DNA from: Fidelibacterota bacterium
GTDB taxonomy: Bacteria > Fidelibacterota > Marinisomatia > Marinisomatales > SCKK01
Assembly: GCA_004124475.1 (NCBI GenBank)
Contig: SCKK01000005.1
Span: forward strand, 1-64,000
Direction: 5' to 3'
DNA: 64,000 nt
Part shown: positions 9,030 through 18,239 of the stretch, in pieces
Layout of the letters: the number at the start of each line of letters is the position of its first letter
How positions within the stretch are numbered: position 1 is the first letter of the stretch
Position numbers and translations under genes: made by a program
Notes under the pieces: generated by a model
Told to the model about the DNA's origin: nothing
What the model saw: only the letters and a program-made list of their open reading frames with translations
Databases searched by the model: none

Positions 9030-12000
9030 ATGCTTTACTCCTTAAAAAATAATATCATTTTCCTATTCATTACTGTCTTTTGCATTACACTTTTTGGACA
9101 GGATTGGGATGTAGTTGTAAACGACCAAAATTCAATAACCCTGTCACTTAAATTTCCACCCTTTTACAGTACGGAAGAACTTGAAGAAATAACTTTTTCC
9201 ATGGGAATTCCTACTCGCTCTTTCCCTCCGCTACAAATTCAATTATTGGAAACAGAATTAATAGATGCTTCACTAATAAAATCTGTCAAATTTGACCCAC
9301 CGGGGAATCCGGTAAATTGGATCTCTTTGGACCAATTTCGGGATCTGCAAATTGGAACAATAAAAATATCTCCTATTTATAAAGATGGGCAACAACATTC
9401 TTTAATTAAAAAAATCCGAGTTACGATCCATTTTCCCGAAGGTAAGTCAGTTCCTGTTAAAATTGGAAAGGCAGAAAACAGCCTGTACAGAAACCGGGTG
9501 ATCAACTGGGAAATTGCTAAAAACTGGGTTTCAAAACCTGTTCGGTGGGAAAGAAAAGCAGTTCTGACTCTCCCCGATGGTGACTGGTACCGAATTGTCA
9601 TTACATCTGATGGAATATATCGATTCACCTATGAAGATCTCACGTCTGCCGGCATAAACATGAACACTTTAGATCCTAAAACAGTCACACTTTATACCCA
9701 TCCCAGCGGTGGAAGGCCCATGCCCTCAACCGTTGGAATAGACATTCCTGAAAATCTCGTAGAAGTAGCGATGGAAATTACTGGAGATGAAGATGACACT
9801 TTTAACGAAGAAGATGAAATTATTTTTTATGGTCGAGGACCACGGGGATTCGACCCACTGGGTAGTTCCAATGTCTCTTTTACACAAAATCCATATACCA
9901 ATATAAATTATTATTGGCTTTTAATTCCAACAGACCCCAACACTGTGGGTGAACGAATAAACATAAACGGAATCGAATATTTTAATCCTGAACTCCTTGA
10001 TTTTGGACTCGATTTTGTTCATCACGAGGTTGATCTGGAAAATCCGTATCAGACAGGATTATTCTGGGTAGGCGCAGGCATCACCCGTAATCAATCAATT
10101 TCCATCGCATTCAATCTTCATCACCCAAAAAGTAATATTGAAGCAAAGATAAATATGACTCTGTTTGGTGGAACCACAAGTTCTACTGATTCTCAACCCC
10201 GGCATAAAATAAAAATATATCAAGGAAGTGTGAATGATACATTATTAGTTTCCCAATCGTGGTCGGGATTATCTGTAAAAGATTTTACAAAAAACCTTAA
10301 AACATCGCTTTTAGTCAATGGACCGAATTTCATTATATTTCAAAATAACAGTAATAATGAATCCTCAAAAATTTTCCTGGATCGGAATACAGTGAAATAT
10401 GGACGCAAACTTGTCTGGGAAGGGTCTCCTTTTGAATTTTGGGCACCCCCTTATATGCCAGATGCTCGATTTGAAATTTCTAATAGTGATATAGACCTAA
10501 AAGTGTGGGATATCTCAGACTTTATTCATCCCATAGAAATTCCTACTGAATATAGTGAATCAGGAGGCTTAACTCATTTTGAGACATCATTATCAGATAT
10601 TGAGCTAAAACGATTTATCATATTTACTCCCGAAAGTATTTCCGACTCCCCATCTATTGAGCATAGATCGGGGCAAAAATTTAACAGTTTGAGAAAAGAA
10701 ATATATCCTATTGATCATATTATCGTTTCTCCGGAAGAATTTTTGACGCCCGCTGGAAAACTCCAAAATCATCGAACCAATTCGATTGTGGCTTCCCTAC
10801 AAGCTATATACGACGAATTCTCTGGCGGGGTTGTTGATCCTCTTGCCATCAGATATTTTCTAAAGTGGACGAAAGAAAATTGGCGAACACCGGGTGAAGA
10901 ATCATTTCCAAGTTTCGTATTGTTACTTGGGGATGGAGACTACGACTACCGGAATATCACAGGGAATTCTCAAATGCGTGTTCCAACATATCAATTATCA
11001 ACGAGAAACATCTCCTCTTCTGACGATAGATTTACATTTTTTGATGGGCAGACTCCGGAAATGGCAATAGGGCGTTTTACCGCCGTTACTCTGTCACATG
11101 CAGAAAATATGATTGATAAAACCATCGCCTATGAAAAAAATCCTGAAATGGGTCTCTGGCGTAGAAAGGTAACCTTAATTGCAGACGATTTTAGAAGACC
11201 ATTTTTTAGCAGTATAGAATTATCACACACAACCAATAGTGAAGAAATATACATGAGGATACCACGATCTATTGATGTTGGAAAAATTTATATGGAAGAT
11301 TTTCCCATTGTGAATGACGGGTCTCAATATGGTGTAAAAAAACCCGATGCCACTGAAGCTCTTTTCAATGTTCTCGAGCAAGGGACAGTTTTGTTGAACT
11401 ACATCGGTCATGGATCACCCTATCAATGGGCACAAGAAGGTCTTCTTTCTTCTACCCGGGGAGATTTAGCCAATATTAACTCAGGCATGAAAATTCCGAT
11501 CTGGGTCGCTGCGACCTGTAGTTGGGGACATTACGACTTAGTTGAAGGAAGTGCAATGTCCGAAGAATTACTGAGACTCCCCTTCAATGGGGCCATTGCG
11601 GTAATCTCTACCAATGATGTCATCACATTTTCTGCAAATAAATCTTTTATTCTCAAACTATTCTCGAGTTTTTTCCCCAATGGACAAGTGACTACAGATC
11701 CAATCGGAGCTGTTTTTCAATCCATAAAAACAAGTGATTCCGCCAGTCGTTTATTTCATCTCTTTGGAGACCCTGGTTTGAAGCTAGCTCTTCCCGCCAA
11801 TACGGCTGTTGTAGATACAGTTTCACCTGACACATTAAAAGCCTTAACTACAGGATCTTACACGGGTAAAACCGTAAATGCCGGTAAATTGAATGGGGAT
11901 GGATATATTATCCTTTATGATGCGGATAGAACCATCACACAGACAGGTTATTCACAAGAGGTTACTCATATTTTGACAGGTAATACTCTTTTCCGTGGAT

Positions 12001-12827
12001 TTGTAAATCTATCCGAGGGGAAATATGAAGGAAATTTTATCATTCCTAAAGATATTAATTTTTCAACTTCGGATGGACGGATAGCTGTCTATCTCTACGG
12101 AGATTCCGGTAATGGTTTGTGGGAAGGACTCGGTGTGAAAGAAGGATTGATTCTTGCTGGGGGTACCACAAATACTCAAGATAATAAGGGACCTGTGATC
12201 ACCTTTATGCTGGAAGATAGAATGTTACAATGGGGAGACCACATTCCTGAAAACAGTGAACTCACCCTGAGATTATCCGATCCTTTGGGTATTAATGTCA
12301 CCAGTGAAGTAGGTCATGCCATACGATTATGGATAGATGAAGATGAAACAAATGCTACTGATTTAACCCATCTCTTTGTCTACGACGCTCAAAGTTATAA
12401 AACCGGAACGATTTCTCTATCCATGGATAACATTTCATCAGGAGAGACGATCCTCACCGTCGAAGGGTGGGACAACGCCAATAATCCATCCCGGACAACT
12501 ATCGCACTTAACTTAACAACTTCTGATGATCTCCAGTTAAAAAACGTTTTTAACTACCCCAACCCATTTAGCAAGAAAACTCAATTCGGATTTGAAGTTA
12601 CACAGGAGGCCCAAGTGACTATTAAAATCTTTACAATTGCCGGTCAACTTGTATCCGAACTAAGACCTATGGAATCATATTTAGGCTATTCTCATATCAA
12701 TTGGGATGGACGTGATGATTTTGGTGATCTCATTGCCAATGGAGTTTACCTTTATCAGATTAAGGCTGAATCCGTCGAGACAGGGAAAAAAGTCACTAAG
12801 ATCCAGAAACTTGCAAAATATAGGTGA
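9030..12827 (+). CDS. porU: Type IX secretion system sortase PorU (gingipain-type C25 peptidase)
   Basis: The 1265-residue protein has an N-terminal signal peptide (cleavage near FGQ, residue 25) and a beta-rich N-terminal region. A gingipain-like C25 domain spans about residues 555-920, and a C-terminal sorting/FlgD-like domain from about 1170 begins NVFNYPNPFSKKTQFGF. The catalytic dyad is visible: His in NYIGHGSPYQW near 793 and Cys in AATCSWGHYD near 829. The motifs LLLGDGDYDYRN and HLFGDPGLKL are typical. PorU removes the C-terminal signal of type IX cargo at the cell surface and joins the cargo to lipopolysaccharide. It lies immediately before maf and the dcw cluster. Several cargo proteins are encoded from 45 kb onward. 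Confidence 0.9.
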   Translation: MLYSLKNNIIFLFITVFCITLFGQDWDVVVNDQNSITLSLKFPPFYSTEELEEITFSMGIPTRSFPPLQIQLLETELIDASLIKSVKFDPPGNPVNWISLDQFRDLQIGTIKISPIYKDGQQHSLIKKIRVTIHFPEGKSVPVKIGKAENSLYRNRVINWEIAKNWVSKPVRWERKAVLTLPDGDWYRIVITSDGIYRFTYEDLTSAGINMNTLDPKTVTLYTHPSGGRPMPSTVGIDIPENLVEVAMEITGDEDDTFNEEDEIIFYGRGPRGFDPLGSSNVSFTQNPYTNINYYWLLIPTDPNTVGERININGIEYFNPELLDFGLDFVHHEVDLENPYQTGLFWVGAGITRNQSISIAFNLHHPKSNIEAKINMTLFGGTTSSTDSQPRHKIKIYQGSVNDTLLVSQSWSGLSVKDFTKNLKTSLLVNGPNFIIFQNNSNNESSKIFLDRNTVKYGRKLVWEGSPFEFWAPPYMPDARFEISNSDIDLKVWDISDFIHPIEIPTEYSESGGLTHFETSLSDIELKRFIIFTPESISDSPSIEHRSGQKFNSLRKEIYPIDHIIVSPEEFLTPAGKLQNHRTNSIVASLQAIYDEFSGGVVDPLAIRYFLKWTKENWRTPGEESFPSFVLLLGDGDYDYRNITGNSQMRVPTYQLSTRNISSSDDRFTFFDGQTPEMAIGRFTAVTLSHAENMIDKTIAYEKNPEMGLWRRKVTLIADDFRRPFFSSIELSHTTNSEEIYMRIPRSIDVGKIYMEDFPIVNDGSQYGVKKPDATEALFNVLEQGTVLLNYIGHGSPYQWAQEGLLSSTRGDLANINSGMKIPIWVAATCSWGHYDLVEGSAMSEELLRLPFNGAIAVISTNDVITFSANKSFILKLFSSFFPNGQVTTDPIGAVFQSIKTSDSASRLFHLFGDPGLKLALPANTAVVDTVSPDTLKALTTGSYTGKTVNAGKLNGDGYIILYDADRTITQTGYSQEVTHILTGNTLFRGFVNLSEGKYEGNFIIPKDINFSTSDGRIAVYLYGDSGNGLWEGLGVKEGLILAGGTTNTQDNKGPVITFMLEDRMLQWGDHIPENSELTLRLSDPLGINVTSEVGHAIRLWIDEDETNATDLTHLFVYDAQSYKTGTISLSMDNISSGETILTVEGWDNANNPSRTTIALNLTTSDDLQLKNVFNYPNPFSKKTQFGFEVTQEAQVTIKIFTIAGQLVSELRPMESYLGYSHINWDGRDDFGDLIANGVYLYQIKAESVETGKKVTKIQKLAKYR

Positions 12828-12833
12828 TACACT

Positions 12834-13454
12834 TTGGACCCCGTATTTATACTTGCTTCCAAATCACCTCGTCGTAAAATGCTATTAGAAAAACTGAAGA
12901 TTCCATTTCGAGTTGTCCCCAGTAACATTCAGGAAGATTATAATGACAACAAGACTCCCGAAGAGACCGTTCAATTTATTTCCTATAAAAAAGCCAAATT
13001 TGTTGCAGAAAATTATCCAAAGAACGCTGTGATTGGCACTGACACAATTGTCGTTTTAAGAGATGAAATACTAGGTAAACCAAAAGATAACCGTGACGCT
13101 ATAAAAATGCTTACCAAACTTTCCGGAAGGTCACATACGGTTTATACAGGTGTTTCTATTGTAAGAAAGGATCCCCAAGCCTTTCAGAAATTCTACGAAA
13201 AGACAGAAGTAACATTTTTCCCTCTATCAACAAATACGGTCGAATTTTATGTAAATAACTATCATACTTTGGATAAAGCAGGGGCTTATGGAATACAAGA
13301 CTGGTCAGCCTGTTTTGTCGAATCCATCCAAGGGTGTTACTATAATGTGGTCGGATTTCCATTAGCCCGGTTTTTTCATATAATCAATACAGACAGTTTT
13401 AGAAAAACATTCGGAATTTACAATTGGCTTGGAAAGGAAGAACAGAGTCCTTAA
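12834..13454 (+). CDS. maf: Maf-like nucleoside triphosphate pyrophosphatase
   Basis: The 206-residue protein starts at TTG 12834, 6 bp after porU. It shows the Maf/HAM1-superfamily signature ILASKSPRRKMLLEKL at the N terminus, then VIGTDTIVVL and LGKPKDNRDAIKML, and GAYGIQDWSACFVESIQGCYYNVVGFPL at the C terminus (read in parts). Maf enzymes hydrolyse non-canonical or modified nucleotides such as dTTP/UTP or m7GTP and can affect septum formation. The C-terminal motif is of the YhdE (dTTP/UTP) type. Its position just before the division cluster fits a house-cleaning role tied to cell division. Confidence 0.93.
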   Translation: MDPVFILASKSPRRKMLLEKLKIPFRVVPSNIQEDYNDNKTPEETVQFISYKKAKFVAENYPKNAVIGTDTIVVLRDEILGKPKDNRDAIKMLTKLSGRSHTVYTGVSIVRKDPQAFQKFYEKTEVTFFPLSTNTVEFYVNNYHTLDKAGAYGIQDWSACFVESIQGCYYNVVGFPLARFFHIINTDSFRKTFGIYNWLGKEEQSP

Positions 13455-13481
13455 AATTCCTATCTTTGTAGAGGAAAAAAC

Positions 13482-14303
13482 GTGCCCACAACGACATTTC
13501 ACGAAGAATTAAAACAACTTAGAACTCAACAAAAAATTGAGCTGTCCGAAATTTCAAACAGGACAAAGATCAATATTAAATTTTTAGAGGCGATTGAATC
13601 CGGTGATTTCTCATTTCTACCTCATGTTTATGTAAGGTTATTTCTTCGGGCATACGTAGTGGAAATCGGAGCAGATCCAGACAACGCCTTGAATCAATAC
13701 GAACTCTTTTTATCTAATTCGGGAGAAAAACTGCCTGAACGGTTAGAAATCGATACTAAGGAATTACTTGAAATTCCCCTGCCGGAACAAGACGATGAGG
13801 AAGAGTTACCTCAAAAAACACCTTTCCAATCGAGGACAGATTGGATAAAAGCCGGACTGCTTGTAGGATTACTTTTATTTGCCATTTTTATCATTCAGAA
13901 AATTACAACAAATCAGGAAACTATATCCCATAGCGAAATCACTCTTATTCCGATACAAACCCCGATCACAGACAAATTTTTATTTCTCGATTACTCAAGT
14001 GATAAAAGAACAGAAACACTTGAAGTTAATTATCCTTACCAATTTTCTCTCAAAGCATCTTCGCCGGTCTGGTACCAATATATATTAGACCAATCTCCTC
14101 CCACATCGTCAGATCTTGTAAAGGGAGGAGAAATTATCATGGACTTCGAGTCTGCGATGAAGCTTCGGTTGAACCATACGCAGAATGTAGATTTTCAAAT
14201 CAATGGACAACCAGTTTCTCTAACGTCCAGCAACTTTCCTATTGACCTCGCCTTTGATTCCGGCACAGGGCAGGTCAACATCATACAATACTCACCCAAA
14301 TAA
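13482..14303 (+). CDS. RodZ-like helix-turn-helix membrane protein
   Basis: The 273-residue protein starts at GTG 13482 after a GAGGA site. Residues 1-75 are an XRE-type helix-turn-helix of the RodZ kind (LKQLRTQQKIELSEISNRT, YVRLFLRAY). A single membrane helix lies at about 125-145 (IKAGLLVGLLLFAIFIIQKI). The periplasmic part ends in a DUF4115-like beta domain. In other bacteria RodZ links MreB to the envelope and sets rod shape. Its place directly upstream of mraZ supports a shape or division role, but no mreB is in the window. Confidence 0.82.
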   Translation: MPTTTFHEELKQLRTQQKIELSEISNRTKINIKFLEAIESGDFSFLPHVYVRLFLRAYVVEIGADPDNALNQYELFLSNSGEKLPERLEIDTKELLEIPLPEQDDEEELPQKTPFQSRTDWIKAGLLVGLLLFAIFIIQKITTNQETISHSEITLIPIQTPITDKFLFLDYSSDKRTETLEVNYPYQFSLKASSPVWYQYILDQSPPTSSDLVKGGEIIMDFESAMKLRLNHTQNVDFQINGQPVSLTSSNFPIDLAFDSGTGQVNIIQYSPK

Positions 14304-14327
14304 ATTAGCGATATACGTTTTTGATTA

Positions 14328-14351
14328 GAGTGTCTTAGCACACTCATTTTT
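14328..14351 (+). terminator. Intrinsic terminator after the rodZ-like gene
   Basis: GAGTGT (14328-14333) and ACACTC (14340-14345) form a 6-bp stem with a 6-nt loop, followed by ATTTTT. It lies 25 bp past the rodZ-like stop codon and before the mraZ promoter. It probably separates the porU-maf-rodZ unit from the dcw cluster. Confidence 0.6.
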
Positions 14352-14412
14352 GTCCTAAACAGACTTACCCTCTTTTTTTCTTAAAAATCCCAACATTAAA
14401 TTCCAATTTTCC

Positions 14413-14457
14413 TTGACTTTTGTGGGTTAGTGAGTTAATGTTGTGGGTAGTAGTGGG
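14413..14457 (+). promoter_or_regulatory. dcw promoter with MraZ-box-like GTGGG repeats
   Basis: A TTGACT (14413-14418) and TTAATG (14435-14440) pair spaced by 16 bp is a plausible promoter. Overlapping it are GTGGG at 14422, 14443 and 14453, plus a weaker GTGAG at 14430. MraZ represses its own operon by binding a small set of G-rich direct repeats spaced about 10 bp in other bacteria. The 10-bp spacing of the last two copies fits. Inferred, not proven. Confidence 0.55.
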
Positions 14458-14483
14458 GAATAATCCCAACTTTTTTTCCAAAC

Positions 14484-14945
14484 ATGGTATCAGAAAACAC
14501 ATTCACAGGGGAATATTCTTATTCCATAGATGACAAAGGACGGGTCAATATACCCGCTAAATTTCGGTCAGCTCTATCACCCGATAACGAAAATATTTTT
14601 GTCATTACACGTGGTTTTGATCCTTGTGTTGTAGCCTACCCGCTCGTTGAATGGCAGAAAGTGGAAGATGGATTGAGAAACCTCTCTTCAGCCACAAAAG
14701 TATATAGGGCTTTTATCAGGTCAACTGTACGATATGCCACTTCTGTGAATTATGACAAACAGGGTCGAATTCAAATCACCCCTATCTTAAGGGAATGGGC
14801 TGGTTTAGAGAAAGATGTACTGATTATTGGAATGGTAAACAAAATTGAAATTTGGAATCCTGTTAAGCTCGAAGAGTTCGAAAAAACTTCAGGAGAAATC
14901 GAACCGGAAAAATTTGAAGACTTAGCAGATAAAATTATTCTTTAG
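14484..14945 (+). CDS. mraZ: Transcriptional regulator / division cluster protein MraZ
   Basis: The 153-residue protein contains two SpoVT-AbrB-like MraZ halves. The first has FTGEYSYSIDDKGRVNIPAKFR, read in two pieces around the DKGR turn. The second repeats the pattern as VNYDKQGRIQITPILREWAG. MraZ forms a ring that binds DNA and represses the dcw operon. It is the first gene of the cluster, with GTGGG repeats just upstream. No clear Shine-Dalgarno sequence precedes ATG 14484. rsmH follows after 3 bp. Confidence 0.95.
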   Translation: MVSENTFTGEYSYSIDDKGRVNIPAKFRSALSPDNENIFVITRGFDPCVVAYPLVEWQKVEDGLRNLSSATKVYRAFIRSTVRYATSVNYDKQGRIQITPILREWAGLEKDVLIIGMVNKIEIWNPVKLEEFEKTSGEIEPEKFEDLADKIIL

Positions 14946-14948
14946 GAT

Positions 14949-15914
14949 TTGAAGAAAAATTGGCAGCAACAAAACATATATCATTCACCTGTATTATTGT
15001 CAGAAGTAATACACTTTTTGAATATAACAAAGGAAGGTACCTACCTCGACGGGACAATCGGACCTGGCGGTCATGCCAGGGCAATCCTCTCCAGGCTTTC
15101 TTCAGAGGGGATCTTTTTCGGGCTTGATAGAGATGAGGAGGCAATTCGTTTTTGCAAATCTACTTTGCCTGCCTCCTCGATCTGTCATCTCATTTGTGAT
15201 ACATACCATAACTTTCCATTATACCTTGCAAAATATAAGATAAAAGCTGTAGACGGTATGTTTTTAGACCTTGGACTATCATCTCTCCAATTAGATTCGC
15301 CAAATAGAGGATTTTCTTATCGAACTGACGGACCACTAGATATGCGATTTGGAACCGATATTAAAATCACGGCTCGAACTATTATCAATGAATGGGACAA
15401 AACAGATCTAAAAAAAATATTTCAAAATTATGGTGAAGAAAGATACTCCGGACGAATTGCTACTGCCATTGTGAAAATTAGAAAAAACAGACAGGTTCAA
15501 ACTACTAGTGATTTGAAAGAAATAATTTCAACTGCCATTCCCAAAATAAAAATAACAAAAACACTCTCAAGAATATTCCAGGCTCTCCGCCTAACAGTAA
15601 ATCGAGAACTGGAATCATTAGAATTATTCTTAGATACATTTATCGAATTCCTAAAACCTGGTGGTAGTATTGTGGTAATTTCCTATCACTCTCTTGAGGA
15701 TAGACAGGTTAAACAAAAATTTAAGGAATTGGAAAGGGGTTGCGTCTGTCCACCGACAATTCCTATTTGTCAATGTGGGAAAAAACCTTCTTTGAAAATT
15801 CTAAATAAAAAACCTGTAATACCGACACAAGACGAAATCACCCGGAACAAAAGAGCCCGGAGTGCAAAACTACGAGCTGGTGAGAAAATATCACAATGGG
15901 AAGAACCAAAATAA
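14949..15914 (+). CDS. rsmH: 16S rRNA (cytosine(1402)-N4)-methyltransferase RsmH
   Basis: The 321-residue protein starts at TTG 14949. SAM-binding motifs include HSPVLLSEVI, YLDGTIGPGGHA, GLDRDEEAIRF and DGMFLDLGLSSLQLD. The NRGFSYRTDGPLDMRF motif, the FQALRLTVNRELESL helix and the C-terminal VISYHSLEDRQVKQKF are diagnostic. It methylates N4 of C1402 in the ribosomal P site. It overlaps ftsL by 19 bp, the usual tight arrangement. Confidence 0.97.
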   Translation: MKKNWQQQNIYHSPVLLSEVIHFLNITKEGTYLDGTIGPGGHARAILSRLSSEGIFFGLDRDEEAIRFCKSTLPASSICHLICDTYHNFPLYLAKYKIKAVDGMFLDLGLSSLQLDSPNRGFSYRTDGPLDMRFGTDIKITARTIINEWDKTDLKKIFQNYGEERYSGRIATAIVKIRKNRQVQTTSDLKEIISTAIPKIKITKTLSRIFQALRLTVNRELESLELFLDTFIEFLKPGGSIVVISYHSLEDRQVKQKFKELERGCVCPPTIPICQCGKKPSLKILNKKPVIPTQDEITRNKRARSAKLRAGEKISQWEEPK

Positions 15915-16240
15915 AGCGTAAACGCAAATCAAGAAAACAACAGGAATTTGTCAATTCACTTTTGTTTTTTGTGGTAACTCTTCTCTCGATTTCAAGTTTA
16001 CTGACATATTTGTGGGTTTACAACGAAGTCAATATTACGGACAGGGAAATCAGCGGATTAAAAAGAATCCAAGATAACATTGCGGTTGAAAATCGTGAAA
16101 TTAGAAGCAAAATCGGGAGATTGAGCCGCATAGATAGAATTACAGAGATTGCTCGGAAAGAATTGCAGATGGTTACTCCTGAGCCGGAATCGTTGGTTGT
16201 TTTTGTGGATAAGGAGATTCTCCGTAGAAGAACTAAATAG
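15896..16240 (+). CDS. ftsL: FtsL-like septum protein
   Basis: The 114-residue bitopic membrane protein has a very basic cytoplasmic start (KIKRKRKSRKQQ) and one membrane helix at about 20-40 (LLFFVVTLLSISSLLTYLWV). A periplasmic leucine/isoleucine-heptad coiled coil (48-90) ends in RIDRITEIARKELQM, the typical FtsL/DivIC signature. It recruits FtsI/FtsW with FtsB to the divisome. Sequence conservation in this family is poor, so the call rests on layout and on its position between rsmH and ftsI. Confidence 0.85.
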   Translation: MGRTKIKRKRKSRKQQEFVNSLLFFVVTLLSISSLLTYLWVYNEVNITDREISGLKRIQDNIAVENREIRSKIGRLSRIDRITEIARKELQMVTPEPESLVVFVDKEILRRRTK

Positions 16241-16241
16241 C

Positions 16242-18239
16242 ATGACAAAATCCTTCACTAAATTTCGGCCCAGAATTTTATTTATATCAAGTATCGTAAT
16301 CCTGTTATGGTCCGGTTTGACCATGAGGTTCTTTTACATTCAAGTTATAAGAAGCGCTGATCTCCGTGAAATGGGGTTAAAGCAGGGTCAGAATAAAGTT
16401 ATTCTTCCTTCGGTTCGTGGGTCTATAAAAGATCGAAATTTTAAATCCTTTGCAGAGAATGTCATTCATTATTCTTTTGGGATAAATCCAAATTTGGTCG
16501 AAAACGAACAGATAATTCTCGATGCAATTGTAAAAATTACCGGGAAGTCGAGAGAATATTATCATTCTAAATTCTCCAGTACTCGGTCTTTTGAATTTCT
16601 TGAGAGAAATTTGAAGAACAGCATCAGTAATTCTTTACTTGCCATAAAAGATAATGGGTTTGTTATCAATAAGCATGGTTACAGGATCTACCCTCAAGAA
16701 AGAGTAGGTTCTCAGATAATTGGCTTTACCGATGTGGACAACAATGGTTTGTCGGGGATTGAACTTGAATTGGACAAACACCTTAAAGGACGGGATGGAT
16801 GGATAATTTTACAAACAGATGGAAGAGGACGATCCAGGCAAAATTCCGGAAACCCGAGACAAAGCCCGGTTGATGGAAGCACTGTAATTCTTACGATCGA
16901 CATCGAATATCAATCGATTCTAAGAGATGAAATATCAAATCGGGTGGAAAAAACCGGGGCGATTGGAGGAATGGGGATTATCATAGAACCCTTCTCAGGT
17001 AAAATCCTCGCCATGACATCCTCGCCCGATTTTGATCCGAATAATCGACATTTATACAAAACGGTGGCATATAGGAATCGCGTCATCACAGACCAGTTTG
17101 AACCAGGTTCAACTTTTAAAATTGTTCCAGCGGTGGCTGCCTTAACATTGAACTGTGTCAGCCTTAACGAAGAATTTAATTGCGGATTTGGGCAGTATAA
17201 CTTTCGTGGTCATGTTTTCAATGATTGGAAGGAATTCGGATTATTAACATTTCCTCAAATCATTGAAAACTCCAGTAATGTGGGTATTATTAAAATTGCT
17301 GAAGCGGTTGGGGCCAATAAACTACACCAATTTGTTCGGAAATTTGGATTCGGCTCTTTAACCGGGATCCAAATTTCAGGTGAATCTAAAGGTGTAAGTA
17401 AATCTGTCTCAGAATGGAGTGCAATTACTCTCGCTGAAATCTCTCTTGGTCACGAGGTGTCCGTAACTACACTTCAATTAGCCTATGCATATGGTGCAAT
17501 TGCCAACGGTGGATTTTTAATGAAACCGTTGTTAGTAGAAGAAATTATTCATCCATCCGGACGTAATATTTACAAATGTTCCCCTCAAATTGTTCGACAA
17601 ATTGCTCCTAAGAAAGTCATGGATGAAATGTCCAAAATGTTGGTCCGTGTGGTAAACACCGGTACGGGAACTTGGGCAAAAATAAAAGGCTGGAATGTAG
17701 CGGGGAAAACCGGAACCGCACAGAAATTTATCGACGGAGAATATTCGAAAACCCTATTCATTGCCTCTTTTGCAGGTTTTTTCCCCGCCCATAACCCGCA
17801 ATTGGTTGGCGTCATTATTCTTGAGGAACCCAAGATTGGTTATCATTGGGGAAGTATAGGAGCTGCACCCGTTTTCAAAAATGTAATGAAAAGAATAATA
17901 CAAATGGATGATGGGATTTTGGTTTACAAACCCAAATTGGGCAAAGAGAAAATTGCGGATGATCTCCATCCATCCACATTCGTTGCTCTTAACGAAATTG
18001 ATCTAGAAGAAAAGACCCCCGTCTTGATGACCTCAGTATATGTAGACAACAGTATTTCATCAGAAAATTCAGTCGTTGTCCCAAATGTCAGGGGAATGAG
18101 CATGCGTAAAGCTATAATGGTTATAAGAAATGCCGGTTTAAGACCAAAAATCTCAGGATCAGGCGCCGTTAGATATCAAAACCCCGGACCGGGAACAGTG
18201 ACTGATTTATACTCGTTTTGTATATTGGAGTTAAAATAA
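16242..18239 (+). CDS. ftsI: Peptidoglycan transpeptidase FtsI (class B PBP) with PASTA domain
   Basis: The start is set at ATG 16242, one base after the ftsL stop; an open frame extends upstream into ftsL but lacks support. The 665-residue protein has one N-terminal membrane helix and a PBP dimerisation domain. The transpeptidase domain has SxxK in GSTFKI (near 288), SSN (near 343) and KTGT (near 489). A C-terminal PASTA domain (about 611-665, [18 protein letters not shown]) follows. It cross-links septal peptidoglycan with FtsW. The PASTA domain is like that of Spo0VD/PBP2x and several FCB-group FtsI proteins. The stop overlaps murE by one base. Confidence 0.95.
   Translation: MTKSFTKFRPRILFISSIVILLWSGLTMRFFYIQVIRSADLREMGLKQGQNKVILPSVRGSIKDRNFKSFAENVIHYSFGINPNLVENEQIILDAIVKITGKSREYYHSKFSSTRSFEFLERNLKNSISNSLLAIKDNGFVINKHGYRIYPQERVGSQIIGFTDVDNNGLSGIELELDKHLKGRDGWIILQTDGRGRSRQNSGNPRQSPVDGSTVILTIDIEYQSILRDEISNRVEKTGAIGGMGIIIEPFSGKILAMTSSPDFDPNNRHLYKTVAYRNRVITDQFEPGSTFKIVPAVAALTLNCVSLNEEFNCGFGQYNFRGHVFNDWKEFGLLTFPQIIENSSNVGIIKIAEAVGANKLHQFVRKFGFGSLTGIQISGESKGVSKSVSEWSAITLAEISLGHEVSVTTLQLAYAYGAIANGGFLMKPLLVEEIIHPSGRNIYKCSPQIVRQIAPKKVMDEMSKMLVRVVNTGTGTWAKIKGWNVAGKTGTAQKFIDGEYSKTLFIASFAGFFPAHNPQLVGVIILEEPKIGYHWGSIGAAPVFKNVMKRIIQMDDGILVYKPKLGKEKIADDLHPSTFVALNEIDLEEKTPVLMTSVYVDNSISSENSVVVPNVRGMSMRKAIMVIRNAGLRPKISGSGAVRYQNPGPGTVTDLYSFCILELK

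Noticed and set aside
16149-16241. Upstream extension of ftsI into ftsL
   Set aside because: Would add a segment before the single membrane anchor and overlap ftsL by about 90 bp; ATG 16242 fits FtsI proteins and the operon spacing.
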